Source of the DNA: Photobacterium piscicola
Lineage (GTDB): Bacteria > Pseudomonadota > Gammaproteobacteria > Enterobacterales > Vibrionaceae
Assembly: GCF_900166965.1 (NCBI RefSeq)
Contig: NZ_FUZI01000010.1
Span: 1-64,000 of the forward strand
Length of the DNA stretch: 64,000 bases
Reading direction: 5' to 3'
The stretch's first letter is position 1, and each line of letters opens with the position of its first letter. Below the pieces are notes generated by a model that was given only the letters and a program-made list of their open reading frames with translations, did not search any database and was not told the origin of the DNA. This document shows positions 41,202-50,255 of this stretch, piece by piece. Both the position numbers and the translations under genes were made by a program.

Positions 41202-41778
41202 AACAGATCCTTGTAATCAGCAACGCAAAAGAGGGGGGACGCTATGTAGTCTTTTAATGTGATTAATGATGGCAGAAAAACCCCCGTATATCTCATTATT
41301 TTTAAAAATTATTAGTGATATTTTAATTAAAGATGTCGGTTTTAATGAATTACAGCCGTTGTTATGACTGTAACTAAATAAATACCCAAGATAACTTAAG
41401 TAATAAACCGTTAAATGTTGAGGTTAATGTAGCCGTTGTTGAATAACTGACCGATGACAAATAAGTAAATGAGTAAATAGTGATGGTTTTATTTTCTTAT
41501 TAATTATCTAGTTAATTAATATATTGATAGCGGTAGTCGAAAAAGTAGAACAAGAGAACACGCTAAAATGGATAAAATTAGCAGCAACTAAGGATTGAGG
41601 CCGAAAAGGGTATTGATAACGGTTAGTGTGCTGCTGTTTTCGGTGTGGTTATATAGCTGGGCTCTCGCTGAATATGTGTTTTTAGTATGAGAGTGTGATC
41701 AGCAAAGCGAGGGGCTAACTCGCATCTACTACTCATTTAGGTATAGAATGGCAGCCCTGTTTAGCGAAGAGTCTTACC
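41202..41778. other. ggt-recQ intergenic region
   Basis: 577 bases between divergent ggt and recQ. It is AT-rich and must hold both promoters (TATAGAAT at 41743-41750 is a possible -10 for recQ). A 31-codon frame at 41595-41690 encodes a hydrophobic peptide but lacks a usable start. Nothing else is supported. Confidence 0.5.
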
Positions 41779-43623
41779 ATGTCTGTTGTTGTTCCTTTGC
41801 CCGTGACGCCATCATTATTATCTAGCCAAGAAATTTTGCAGGATGTGTTTGGCTATCAAGAATTTAGGCAAGGCCAACAAGCAGTGATTGAAGCGATCAC
41901 TGCGGGTAATGACTGTTTGGTGATTATGCCCACTGGTGGCGGTAAATCTCTGTGCTATCAAATTCCGGCGTTAATGCTGTCGGGATTAACCTTGGTGATC
42001 TCACCGCTAATTTCGTTAATGAAAGATCAAGTCGACCAATTGAATGCCAATGGTGTCAGTGCTGGTTGTATTCACTCAGCAATGTCGCGTGAAGAGATTC
42101 AAGCGACGTTTGATGCGATGCAAAATGGCGAGTTGCAATTAGTTTATGCTTCACCTGAACGGGTGTTAATGCGGGATTTTATTGAACGGTTGCAGCAACT
42201 GGATTTAACGATGGTGGCAGTGGATGAGGCCCACTGTGTTTCTCAATGGGGACATGATTTTCGACCAGAATATGCAGCATTAGGGCTACTAAAACAGCAA
42301 TTTTCACCGTTGCCTGTGATGGCGTTAACGGCGACGGCTGATGACGCAACACGACAAGACATTATTAGTCGCTTGGGGTTAACCGATCCTCATTGTTATT
42401 TAGGCAGTTTTGATCGACCTAATATTCGCTATACCCTCTGGGAAAAACATAAACCGTTAACGCAATTAAGCCGCTATTTGGCGACGGTGCGCGGTCAGTG
42501 CGGGATTATTTATTGTAATAGCCGCAAGAAAGTGGAACAGATTAGCGAAAAATTGTGTGAAAGTGGCATTCGTGCCGCGGCGTATCATGCGGGCATGGAG
42601 TATCAACAACGCAGCGCTGTTCAAGAGGCTTTTCAGCGAGATGATATTCACGTGGTTGTGGCGACGGTCGCATTTGGGATGGGAATTAATAAACCCAATG
42701 TGCGGTTTGTGGTCCATTTTGATATTCCGCGCAACATTGAATCGTATTATCAAGAAACAGGACGAGCAGGACGCGATGGTTTACCTGCTGAAGCGCTGCT
42801 GCTTTATGATCCTGCCGATTTAGCGTGGTTACGCCGTTGTGTTGATGAAAAACCTCATGATGCACAGCGTGAGGTGGAATTACATAAATTACATGCGATG
42901 GGAGCTTTTGCTCAAGCGCAAAGTTGTCGTCGCCAAGTGTTATTACATTATTTTGGTGAAGATCAACGTCAACCTTGTGGGAACTGCGATGTGTGCCTTG
43001 ATCCCCCGCAACAATTTGATGCCGTTGAAGCCGCTCAAAAAGCCTTATCCTGTGTATACCGTGTGAATCAGAATTTTGGTATTACCTATGTTATTGATGT
43101 TTTACGAGGTATGCAAAATCAACGTATTCGTGAATATGGCCATGATAAATTAACCACTTATGGTATTGGACGTGACTATAGCCATGAATATTGGGTGAGT
43201 ATTTTACGCCAATTAATTCATCGCGGTTTTTTAACTCAAAATATTAGCCGCAATTCGGTGTTACAACTCACCGAGCAAGCGCGACCATTATTACGTGCTG
43301 AAATGGCGTTATCATTGGCGGTGCCACGGCTTGATACTGCGGTTCGTAGCAGTAAAGTAGATCGAATGGCCAATCGTCAGTATGACAAAAAATTATTTGC
43401 CAAGTTACGTAAGTTACGCAAAGCCATTGCTGATGAGGAAGATATTCCACCTTATGTGGTCTTTAATGATGCCAGTTTAATGGAAATGGCAGAACGATTA
43501 CCCAGTTCAAAAGGTGAATTTTTAGCGATTAATGGGGTTGGCCAGCGTAAGTTAGAAAAATTTGGCATCGTATTTTTACAATTGATTGGTGATCATTTAA
43601 TGGCGGTCGATGAACATAACTAA
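41779..43623 (+). CDS. recQ: ATP-dependent DNA helicase RecQ
   Basis: SF2 3'-5' helicase of RecF-pathway recombination. 614 residues (E. coli 609). Motifs: FRQGQQAVIEA (motif 0), PTGGGKSLCYQIPA (Walker A), VDEAHCVSQWGHDFRP (DEAH and aromatic loop), TATAD, QETGRAGRDG. Zinc ligands in RQVLLHYFGE...CGNCDVC, winged helix (about 415-515) and C-terminal HRDC domain (about 530-610) are complete. GAAGAG lies before the ATG. Confidence 0.98.
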   Translation: MSVVVPLPVTPSLLSSQEILQDVFGYQEFRQGQQAVIEAITAGNDCLVIMPTGGGKSLCYQIPALMLSGLTLVISPLISLMKDQVDQLNANGVSAGCIHSAMSREEIQATFDAMQNGELQLVYASPERVLMRDFIERLQQLDLTMVAVDEAHCVSQWGHDFRPEYAALGLLKQQFSPLPVMALTATADDATRQDIISRLGLTDPHCYLGSFDRPNIRYTLWEKHKPLTQLSRYLATVRGQCGIIYCNSRKKVEQISEKLCESGIRAAAYHAGMEYQQRSAVQEAFQRDDIHVVVATVAFGMGINKPNVRFVVHFDIPRNIESYYQETGRAGRDGLPAEALLLYDPADLAWLRRCVDEKPHDAQREVELHKLHAMGAFAQAQSCRRQVLLHYFGEDQRQPCGNCDVCLDPPQQFDAVEAAQKALSCVYRVNQNFGITYVIDVLRGMQNQRIREYGHDKLTTYGIGRDYSHEYWVSILRQLIHRGFLTQNISRNSVLQLTEQARPLLRAEMALSLAVPRLDTAVRSSKVDRMANRQYDKKLFAKLRKLRKAIADEEDIPPYVVFNDASLMEMAERLPSSKGEFLAINGVGQRKLEKFGIVFLQLIGDHLMAVDEHN

Positions 43624-43635
43624 TGGAAGCTAATA

Positions 43636-43935
43636 ATGGATTATGATTTTAGTCAAACGGAAATAAATATTGAGCAAGGCACGTTAGCGATAACGCTTCC
43701 TTTGTTTGAGTTTGATAATTTTCCAGCGGTCGCTAAGGTATTGTTGCAGCGCCTAGATGCAATATTAATAGAGCAAGAGCCAAGTGCCGACCTTCAACAA
43801 TGGCTAATTGATGTTGAAGGCTGCCAGTTATTACTTAAAGCTGAATATTACAGTGCATCGATGTGGTTGGAGTTACTGACCTTAAATGACATTGAGCATT
43901 TAATTTTTATTCAACAGTTATTGTCTCACTACTAG
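43636..43935 (+). CDS. Small acidic protein beside recQ, DUF3630-like
   Basis: 99 residues, acidic, without signal or membrane segment; a mixed alpha/beta pattern with LQQWLIDVEGCQLLLKAEYYSASMWLELL in the second half. I recall a family of this size and position (DUF3630) in Vibrionaceae and relatives; the assignment is from memory. 12 bases after recQ with GGAAGC before the ATG, so likely cotranscribed. Confidence 0.75.
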   Translation: MDYDFSQTEINIEQGTLAITLPLFEFDNFPAVAKVLLQRLDAILIEQEPSADLQQWLIDVEGCQLLLKAEYYSASMWLELLTLNDIEHLIFIQQLLSHY

Positions 43936-44005
43936 GCAAATAAATGCTGTGCTGTATAATCGCCGCCCTGGTGTTGCTGGTGGTTACCACTGGCAATGAA
44001 AATGT

Positions 44006-44036
44006 TTGGGTTCCCTCCCCCCAATGACAAAAAGGT
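44006..44036 (+). promoter_or_regulatory. preQ1-I type riboswitch before yhhQ
   Basis: Stem TTGGG (44006-44010) with CCCAA (44020-44024) encloses TTC-CCT-CCC. Eight A-rich bases (44025-44032) then lead to AGG (44033-44035), which is the ribosome binding site of yhhQ (ATG at 44042). CCT at loop positions 4-6 pairs with AGG, making the H-type pseudoknot of preQ1-I aptamers. The G-G-TTC start, the loop position of the pseudoknot strand and the 8-base spacing all match the Bacillus subtilis aptamer. Binding would hide the ribosome binding site. Confidence 0.78.
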
Positions 44037-44041
44037 CTTTC

Positions 44042-44764
44042 ATGACTGCTTTATCCAAATCCAACGCAACAACATCTAATGTAACAACAACTGTTTTTTC
44101 TGCAGCCCAACAGCACAAGGCATTATCATATTTGGTTGCGTTTCATTTGTTAGTGATCGCCTCCAGTAATTATTTAGTCCAATTACCGTTTACTATTTTT
44201 GGTTATCACACCACTTGGGGTGCGTTTACCTTTCCGTTTATTTTTCTCGCGACTGACCTGACGGTACGCATTTTTGGTGCTGGTATGGCACGAAAAATTA
44301 TTTGGCGGGTAATGGCGCCAGCACTAATTGTGTCGTATGTGTTATCTGTGCTTTTTTTTCAAGGCCAATATCAAGGCTTTGCTCATTTGGCCGAATTCAA
44401 TCTTTTTGTTGCCCGTATTGCGATCGCGAGTTTTATGGCGTACCTATTAGGGCAAATATTGGATGTGTCGGTGTTTAATCGCCTGCGCCAAATGAAACAA
44501 TGGTGGATCGCACCGACTGCGTCGACCATTATTGGTAATGCGCTTGATACACTCGCTTTTTTCAGTATTGCGTTTTATCACAGCCCAGATGCATTTATGG
44601 CTCAAAATTGGACTGAAATTGCGCTGGTGGATTACAGCTTTAAATTAATTATTAGTTTGGGTTTATTTGTACCTTTATATGGGGTACTGCTTAATTATTT
44701 AATTAATAAGCTAACCACATTAAAACAATCATCACTGCCGAATACGGCAAGCGTGATTAAATAG
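44042..44764 (+). CDS. yhhQ: Queuosine precursor transporter YhhQ
   Basis: A 240-residue inner-membrane protein of the COG1738/DUF165 family with six or so helices; marks include LVIASSNYLVQLPF, TWGAFTFPFIFLATDLTVRIFG and the late AFFSIAFY/VDYSFKLIISLG. E. coli YhhQ imports preQ0/preQ1 for queuosine in tRNA. Start at 44042 behind AGG; upstream frame from 44006 runs through the riboswitch and is rejected. The preQ1-type riboswitch ahead supports the substrate. Confidence 0.94.
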   Translation: MTALSKSNATTSNVTTTVFSAAQQHKALSYLVAFHLLVIASSNYLVQLPFTIFGYHTTWGAFTFPFIFLATDLTVRIFGAGMARKIIWRVMAPALIVSYVLSVLFFQGQYQGFAHLAEFNLFVARIAIASFMAYLLGQILDVSVFNRLRQMKQWWIAPTASTIIGNALDTLAFFSIAFYHSPDAFMAQNWTEIALVDYSFKLIISLGLFVPLYGVLLNYLINKLTTLKQSSLPNTASVIK

Positions 44765-44791
44765 CGATGATTGATTTGTAGAATAAAGAAT

Positions 44792-44818
44792 AAATCGGCT
44801 GTGGCCGATTTTTTTTAC
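44792..44818 (+). terminator. yhhQ terminator
   Basis: AATCGGC (44793-44799) with GCCGATT (44804-44810), then a T run. Confidence 0.9.
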
Positions 44819-44848
44819 GTTTTTTAAGTCAATAAAGGGATGCTAATA

Positions 44849-45292
44849 ATGACTGAAATAGTGGTGCGGATTGGAACGGTAGATGAAGCGGTTACCGTAT
44901 TGGCAGGGATTAATGAATTAAGCTCTGGTGTTGATGCTACGACGATACGGCAACGATTTTCTCATCAGCCAGCGTTGATTTTGGTGGCTGAATATCAACA
45001 ACAATTAGTTGGTGTGAAAATTGGTTATGCTTTATCTGATCACGTTTTTTATAGCTGGCTTGGGGGAGTATTAGCCTGTGGACGTGGACTGGGTATTGCT
45101 CAAAAATTATTAGAAGCCCAAGAAGCATGGGTAGTGGCACAATCACAATATACGGTGATTAACGTTAAATCACGTAACTGTTTTCCAGCGATGTTACGGC
45201 TATTGTTTAGAAATGGCTATGCTATTGAAAATATGGAAAAGAAAGGGCAATTACGTGATTATCGATTATGTTTTACCAAGAAGGTTAACTAA
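44849..45292 (+). CDS. GNAT family N-acetyltransferase
   Basis: 147 residues with the GNAT fold. The acetyl-CoA loop is GVLACGRGLGIAQKLLEAQEAW (Arg/Gln-x-x-Gly-x-Gly/Ala type); VINVKSRNCFPAMLRLLFRNGY is the C-terminal region that in relatives reads NxFxxMLxLxxxxGF. The substrate is unknown. Start at 44849, eight bases after AAAGGGA; another ATG overlaps that site. Next to, and on the same strand as, the RyhB gene. Confidence 0.85.
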   Translation: MTEIVVRIGTVDEAVTVLAGINELSSGVDATTIRQRFSHQPALILVAEYQQQLVGVKIGYALSDHVFYSWLGGVLACGRGLGIAQKLLEAQEAWVVAQSQYTVINVKSRNCFPAMLRLLFRNGYAIENMEKKGQLRDYRLCFTKKVN

Positions 45293-45306
45293 CAGTTTTT
45301 ATTCCA

Positions 45307-45325
45307 AATGAAAATTATTCTCAAT
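45307..45325. promoter_or_regulatory. Fur box 1 of ryhB
   Basis: AATGAAAATTATTCTCAAT matches the Vibrio Fur pattern AATGANAATNATTNTCATT at 15 of 16 defined positions. It lies just upstream of the ryhB -35. Confidence 0.75.
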
Positions 45326-45331
45326 TAAGTG

Positions 45332-45360
45332 TTGCAACTTAGTTGAGAATGGTTATTATT
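45332..45360 (+). promoter_or_regulatory. ryhB promoter with overlapping Fur box 2
   Basis: TTGCAA (45332-45337), 16-base spacer, TATTAT (45354-45359). A second, weaker Fur match (45342-45360, 12 of 16) covers the -10, so iron-loaded Fur would block transcription. Confidence 0.7.
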
Positions 45361-45365
45361 AACGG

Positions 45366-45530
45366 GCTTTCAAACAACAGAGAAACCCCTTTTTCTGTTG
45401 CTTGGGCACGACATTGCTCACATTGCTTCCAGTGTACTTCAGCTTGGTAATGGTGCTTAGTGTAGGGCTAAAAACCGATTACTACTTCTGCTGAGCGACG
45501 CATCACACAGTGCGTCGCTTTTTCTTTTTT
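45366..45530 (+). ncRNA. ryhB: Iron-regulated small RNA RyhB
   Basis: The 28 bases at 45406-45433 are identical to the conserved core of E. coli RyhB (GCACGACATTGC... to ...TTCCAGT), the part that pairs with mRNAs of iron-using proteins. The transcript predicted from promoter to terminator is ~165 bases, longer than the 90 of E. coli and closer to the long Vibrio RyhB. The Rho-independent end is AGCGACGCA/TGCGTCGCT (45494-45502 with 45511-45519) plus a U-rich tail, as Hfq ligands need. The 5' end is estimated from the -10. Confidence 0.93.
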
Positions 45531-45555
45531 AAGTGGTTAGTTTTTATTATGTCGC

Positions 45556-46206
45556 TTAGGCTAATTTTATTAACTCTCGTACCAGTTTATTAATCCCTGT
45601 TGCCGCTTCACTGATATTGGTTGCCAACATATAAGCCGGCGTAGTTAATAGACGTCGTTTCTGATCCAATACAAAATCATCAACAGGGCACTGAATATGC
45701 TCACCCCCCATGGCGTTAAATGCGGCTGCGGTGTCAGGATCATCACCGATCGTAGCCTTTGCGCCTGGGCCATAGATCTGTGGGATCAATGTTGGTGCAA
45801 TACATAAATAGCCTGCAGGCTTATTGGCTTGAGCAAAAGCTTGGCAGGCCAGTTTAACGTCTTCATTGATCTGACATGCACTGCCATGAAGGGCAAAATC
45901 AGATAAATTGTTAGCAACACCAAATCCGCCAGGAACCAGTAGTGCATCGTAGTCATTAATGTTTAATTGAGTGACATTTGAAATATTGCCACGTGCAATT
46001 CGTGCTGATTCGATTAAAACATTACGAGTTTCATGACTCACCTGACCGTTAAGGTGATTAATGACTTGGTGTTGATCGATGTTAGGAGCAAAGCAGTGCC
46101 AGCTTGCTCCTTGTTGCTCAATCGCCAATAAAGCTAATACCGCTTCATGGATCTCGGTTCCATCAAATACACCAGAACCGCTTAAAATTACCGCAATTTT
46201 CTTCAT
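45556..46206 (-). CDS. elbB: Glyoxalase/DJ-1-like protein ElbB
   Basis: 216 residues of the class I glutamine amidotransferase-like DJ-1/PfpI group. Marks: KKIAVILSGSGVFDGTEIHEAV, NDYDALLVPGGFGVANNL, and the nucleophile-elbow Cys in AGYLCIAPTLIP. E. coli ElbB (isoprenoid biosynthesis protein with amidotransferase-like domain) has weak glyoxalase activity; the physiological role is open. AGGATGCCATT precedes the ATG. Monocistronic. Confidence 0.92.
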   Translation of the reverse strand: MKKIAVILSGSGVFDGTEIHEAVLALLAIEQQGASWHCFAPNIDQHQVINHLNGQVSHETRNVLIESARIARGNISNVTQLNINDYDALLVPGGFGVANNLSDFALHGSACQINEDVKLACQAFAQANKPAGYLCIAPTLIPQIYGPGAKATIGDDPDTAAAFNAMGGEHIQCPVDDFVLDQKRRLLTTPAYMLATNISEAATGINKLVRELIKLA

Positions 46207-46582
46207 AATGGCATCCTAACTAATCAAATAGACTTATATTGTTGTTATTATTGGCTTGGTTAAGATTATCTAGCTAAGGTTGTCCACAATCAATGATCAA
46301 TATGGGATCGAGGATCTAATTTAAGCTTTCTTATTAAGTATATGAAAATAAATACAATCATGAGTAATTTTTATTTTCAGATAAAAAACGATCAACTGGA
46401 GTAAATTAAATACTAACAAAGTTATCCACAGAAAATGGACGAATAACACAAAACAGCAGTTAACAGTTGCGGTTGAGCATGGCATTCTAGTAAATATTGC
46501 ATTTTTTCTGTGGTGTAGGGATAAAATTGGTCGATAATAGACCTAACCTGAACTACTTTCGCTCGGATATAAGAATAACCCT
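46207..46582. other. elbB-polA divergent intergenic region
   Basis: 376 AT-rich bases holding both promoters. The only recognised sites are two DnaA-box-like sequences (46280-46288, 46422-46430). No RNA gene or small frame is supported. Confidence 0.55.
46422..46430 (+). promoter_or_regulatory. DnaA box upstream of polA
   Basis: TTATCCACA is a perfect R1-type DnaA box. A one-mismatch copy, TTGTCCACA, lies at 46280-46288 in the same orientation. A single box could arise by chance. Confidence 0.5.
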
Positions 46583-49354
46583 ATGGCTACGATTCCTGAA
46601 AATCCATTGATCCTTATTGATGGATCCTCTTACCTTTATCGCGCTTACCATGCCGCACCCAATTTCACTAATTCAGACGGTGAACCAACAGGTGCAATTT
46701 ATGGTGTGGTTAATATGTTACGCAGCATGTTACGTCAGTTTTCAACTGATCGTATTGCGGTTATCTTTGATGCTAAAGGTAAGACATTCCGTGATGATAT
46801 ATACCCTGAATATAAAGCTAATCGCCCACCGATGCCGGATGATCTTCGCGGTCAGATTGAACCATTACATGCAGTGATCAAGGCGATGGGATTGCCGTTG
46901 ATCGCGATCTCTGGCGTTGAAGCGGATGATGTGATCGGTACGTTGGCAACTCAGGCTTCTAAACAGGGAATGCCGGTATTGATCAGTACTGGTGATAAAG
47001 ACATGGCGCAACTGGTTGATCAACATGTTACTTTGATCAATACCATGACGGATGTAGTGATGGATGCCGCTGGCGTTAAGGACAAATTTGGTATTGGCCC
47101 TGAGCTGATTATCGATTACTTAGCGTTAATGGGGGATAAGGTTGATAATATTCCTGGCGTTCCTGGTGTCGGTGAAAAAACGGCGACAGCATTATTGCAA
47201 GGTCTTGGTGGCTTAGATACTTTGTATGCCAATCTTGATGATATTGCGCCGCTAGGCTTTCGTGGCTCAAAAACCATGGCTAAAAAGCTGCTTGATAATA
47301 AAGAAGCGGCTTACATGTCGTATAAATTAGCGACTATTAAGCTGGATGTTGAATTAGAACTTGCCCCTGAACAATTATGCAAAGGCGTACCAGACACTGA
47401 CGCACTGACTGAATTGTTTGGTAAATTACAGTTCCGTCGCTGGCTAACTGAAATGTTGGATGGCAGTGATGGCCGCATTGTTGCTGATGAAAGTGCCGCA
47501 ACCACCACAACTGAGCCAAAAGTTGTTGCACCAACCATTGATCGTAGTGGTTATGAAACCGTACTTGATGAAGTAAGTTTTAATAACTGGGTAGCCCAGT
47601 TAAAAAATGCCGACGTATTTGCGTTTGATACTGAAACTGATGGTCTTGATTACATGACAGCCAATTTAATTGGGGTTTCATTTGCGGTAGAAGAAGGTAA
47701 AGCGGCTTATGTCCCTGTGGCTCACGATTATTTAGATGCGCCAGCGCAACTTGATCGTGATTGGGTGTTAGCACAATTAAAACCATTATTAGAAGATAAG
47801 ACTTTAGCTAAAGTCGGTCAGAATTTAAAATTTGATGCCAGCATTGTTGCGCGATATGGCATTGATATGCAGGGTATTAAATTTGATACCATGCTTGAAT
47901 CTTATGTTTATAACAGCGTTGTCGGTCGCCATGATATGGACAGCCTTGCGCTGCGTTATCTTGAGCATAAAAATATCAGTTTTGAAGAGATTGCGGGTAA
48001 AGGTAAAAAGCAATTGACCTTTAACCAAATCGATCTTGAGCAGGCGGGTCCTTATGCTGCTGAAGATGCTGATATTACGTTACGCCTTCACCATGCGTTA
48101 TATCCAAAAGTTGCCGCTGATGAAAAGCTGAATAAAGTGTTTGAAACGATTGAAATGCCGTTAGTCCCTGTTTTATCTCGTATGGAACGTACTGGTGTTT
48201 ATATTGATAGTGCTTTGTTAGGCGCGCAATCTATCGAGTTGGCACAAAGGTTAGATGAAATTGAAAAACTGGCTTACGAATTAGCAGGTGAAGAATTTAA
48301 TTTAAGTTCTCCTAAGCAATTACAAGCAATCTTGTTTGAGAAAATGGCTTTACCAGTTATTAAAAAAACTCCATCAGGCACACCATCGACCAATGAAGAA
48401 GTGCTACAAGAACTTGCTTTAGATTACCCATTACCAAAATTATTATTAGAATACCGTGGCTTAGCAAAACTAAAATCCACTTATACTGATAAATTGCCCA
48501 AAATGGTGAATGTAGCAACTGGTCGAGTTCACACGTCTTATCACCAATCTGGAACCGTAACGGGACGCTTGTCTTCAAGTGAGCCGAACCTGCAAAATAT
48601 TCCGGTTCGTAATCAAGAAGGACGTCGTATTCGTCAAGCGTTTGTTGCCAAACCGGGCTATAAAATTCTTGCTGTCGACTACTCTCAAATTGAATTGCGT
48701 ATTATGGCGCATCTTTCTGGTGATCCAGCGTTATTGGATGCATTCCGTCATGGTAAAGATATTCACGCAGCAACGGCGGCGGAAATTTTAGGATTAGCGA
48801 TTGATGATGTGAGTACCGAACAACGTCGACGTGCAAAAGCGATCAACTTCGGACTGATTTACGGCATGAGTGCATTTGGTTTAGCCAAGCAACTTGATAT
48901 GGGTCGTAATGAAGCACAAGATTATATGAATGTGTATTTTGAACGCTACCCTGGCGTTTTAGAATACATGGAAAGTACCCGTAATAGTGCGGCTGAGTTA
49001 GGTTATGTTGAAACTCTATTTGGTCGTCGTTTGTATCTTCCTGATATTAAAGCGCGTAATGGCTTACGTCGTAAAGCTGCTGAACGCGCAGCGATTAACG
49101 CCCCAATGCAAGGTACTGCGGCTGATATTATTAAATTAGCCATGATTGCGGTTGATGAATGGGTACAACAGCAACCACAAGGGCAAGTTAGTTTGTTAAT
49201 GCAAGTACACGATGAATTGGTGTTTGAAGTAGAAGCCTCAGTATTAGACAGCGTTACCGCTAAAGTACGCGAGTTAATGGAGCAAGCGGCAACCTTAGCC
49301 GTACCATTAATTGCCGATGCGGGTTGTGGCGATAACTGGGATCAAGCTCACTAA
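46583..49354 (+). CDS. polA: DNA polymerase I
   Basis: 923 residues, three domains. 5'-nuclease (about 1-290: [44 protein letters not shown]). 3'-5' exonuclease (about 325-520) with catalytic acids DTETDGLDY, so proofreading should be active. Polymerase (about 520-923): [31 protein letters not shown] (motif A), [15 protein letters not shown] (motif B), [10 protein letters not shown] (motif C). Followed by Spot 42 RNA as in enterics. Confidence 0.98.
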   Translation: MATIPENPLILIDGSSYLYRAYHAAPNFTNSDGEPTGAIYGVVNMLRSMLRQFSTDRIAVIFDAKGKTFRDDIYPEYKANRPPMPDDLRGQIEPLHAVIKAMGLPLIAISGVEADDVIGTLATQASKQGMPVLISTGDKDMAQLVDQHVTLINTMTDVVMDAAGVKDKFGIGPELIIDYLALMGDKVDNIPGVPGVGEKTATALLQGLGGLDTLYANLDDIAPLGFRGSKTMAKKLLDNKEAAYMSYKLATIKLDVELELAPEQLCKGVPDTDALTELFGKLQFRRWLTEMLDGSDGRIVADESAATTTTEPKVVAPTIDRSGYETVLDEVSFNNWVAQLKNADVFAFDTETDGLDYMTANLIGVSFAVEEGKAAYVPVAHDYLDAPAQLDRDWVLAQLKPLLEDKTLAKVGQNLKFDASIVARYGIDMQGIKFDTMLESYVYNSVVGRHDMDSLALRYLEHKNISFEEIAGKGKKQLTFNQIDLEQAGPYAAEDADITLRLHHALYPKVAADEKLNKVFETIEMPLVPVLSRMERTGVYIDSALLGAQSIELAQRLDEIEKLAYELAGEEFNLSSPKQLQAILFEKMALPVIKKTPSGTPSTNEEVLQELALDYPLPKLLLEYRGLAKLKSTYTDKLPKMVNVATGRVHTSYHQSGTVTGRLSSSEPNLQNIPVRNQEGRRIRQAFVAKPGYKILAVDYSQIELRIMAHLSGDPALLDAFRHGKDIHAATAAEILGLAIDDVSTEQRRRAKAINFGLIYGMSAFGLAKQLDMGRNEAQDYMNVYFERYPGVLEYMESTRNSAAELGYVETLFGRRLYLPDIKARNGLRRKAAERAAINAPMQGTAADIIKLAMIAVDEWVQQQPQGQVSLLMQVHDELVFEVEASVLDSVTAKVRELMEQAATLAVPLIADAGCGDNWDQAH

Positions 49355-49434
49355 TTAATCAGGTTGTATCTTGATTATAAAATTATAGCTGATCGTAAGA
49401 TTGGCTATTTTTTTGTTAAAATTAACAACACTTA

Positions 49435-49451
49435 TGTAAAAATTACTTACA
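49435..49451. promoter_or_regulatory. Inverted repeat upstream of spf
   Basis: TGTAAA-AATTA-CTTACA lies ~66 bases before the Spot 42 start. It may be an operator; it resembles the UvrY/VarA box (TGTAAG-N6-CTTACA) one base short. I see no clean CRP site here. Confidence 0.3.
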
Positions 49452-49516
49452 ATATTATGAAAAAAAACTACAACAAAGACTTCCAAAAACTGAGCAATTG
49501 ATATACAGTTGATGAC

Positions 49517-49624
49517 GTAGGGTACAGAGGTAAGATGTTCTATCTTTCAGACCTTTTGTTTCACGTTATTGGATTTGGCTGATTCAGCTGCCCCAGTCTA
49601 TTTATTGGACTGGGGCGTTTTTTA
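49517..49624 (+). ncRNA. spf: Spot 42 RNA
   Basis: ~108 bases, almost identical to E. coli Spot 42 over the first 60 bases (starts GTAGGGTACAGAGGTAAGAT), with the terminator CCCCAGTC/GACTGGGG and T run at 49591-49624. TATACA (49502-49507) is the -10. Spot 42 is an Hfq sRNA repressed by CRP-cAMP that damps catabolic genes; cyaA in the same window makes its signal. Position after polA is conserved. Confidence 0.97.
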
Positions 49625-49868
49625 TGGTGCCAACATCAAATTTATCTGCGCTATAGCGATATTCTCGCATTAATTTCCTTTTTTATTATTTCTATCTCGA
49701 TGTTTATCGCGGCTTATTTGTGTTTGTTTTTTACACTAAAGTGACAAGATTGCTGATTTTTTATGATAAGCCTCACTTATTTTTGGTTGGTTGATCTATC
49801 TTTGAGGCTGATTTGTATTTGTTAGCGCATTTTTTAGAGCAAATACTTTAAATTTAAAATGGGCAGGC
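49625..49868. other. Gap between spf and sRNA candidate
   Basis: 244 AT-rich bases. I see no frame, hairpin or motif that I can support beyond the promoter of the next RNA. Confidence 0.5.
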
Positions 49869-49874
49869 TATAAT
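49869..49874 (+). promoter_or_regulatory. -10 of the sRNA candidate
   Basis: A perfect TATAAT with no coding gene following. The -35 is poor (CTTTAA at 49846-49851). Confidence 0.5.
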
Positions 49875-49880
49875 AGTCAC

Positions 49881-49982
49881 AGCTTCTTGTTCATATTTGG
49901 TTTTGTGGGTTAGTGATGATCACTAGCCGACAAACAAAGACATGGAATAGCCATTCTCGACATTGAGAATGGCTTTTTTTTT
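49881..49982 (+). ncRNA. Unassigned small RNA candidate downstream of Spot 42
   Basis: A ~100-base unit bounded by TATAAT and a strong terminator (AGCCATTCTC 49949-49958 with GAGAATGGCT 49965-49974, then nine Ts). It contains an internal hairpin TAGTGA-TGA-TCACTA (about 49911-49925) and no start codon with binding site. I recall a second sRNA (VSsrna24) reported near spf in Aliivibrio; whether this is its counterpart I cannot test. It lacks repeated GGA, so it is not CsrC, which sits here in E. coli. Confidence 0.6.
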
Positions 49983-50255
49983 GGTTTTTTTTTAAACAAC
50001 CAATGATGTAATTTTATTCCACAAAAAGATTAAATTATTAACAATTAGCAAACTTGTTTTTTGTCTAAAATAATGTGTTGTCATCAATTGGATTAGCAGA
50101 ATTTAATCGGGAGAGTGTTAGGAGTACGACGATAGATGTCTTTTAAGATGATGTACTGCAAGTGGTGATCATGAGTTTTATCGAGTGAAATGTTCACCAT
50201 TAACCCCACCAAAAATGATGGGGCTAGATGTTATTTATTGCATTGTGTAATGGTT
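49983..50255. other. Gap between sRNA candidate and engB
   Basis: 273 bases, AT-rich. A hairpin CCCCACC/GATGGGG lies near 50199-50224 but has no T run on either side. It may be a weak end of engB transcription. Nothing else seen. Confidence 0.45.

Noticed and set aside
41595-41690. 31-codon hydrophobic frame upstream of recQ
   Set aside because: The peptide looks membrane-like, but the TTG start directly abuts the only GGA and no other start is well spaced. Worth a conservation check, not a feature.
49881-49982. CsrC at its E. coli position
   Set aside because: The RNA lacks repeated GGA motifs; kept as an unassigned candidate instead.
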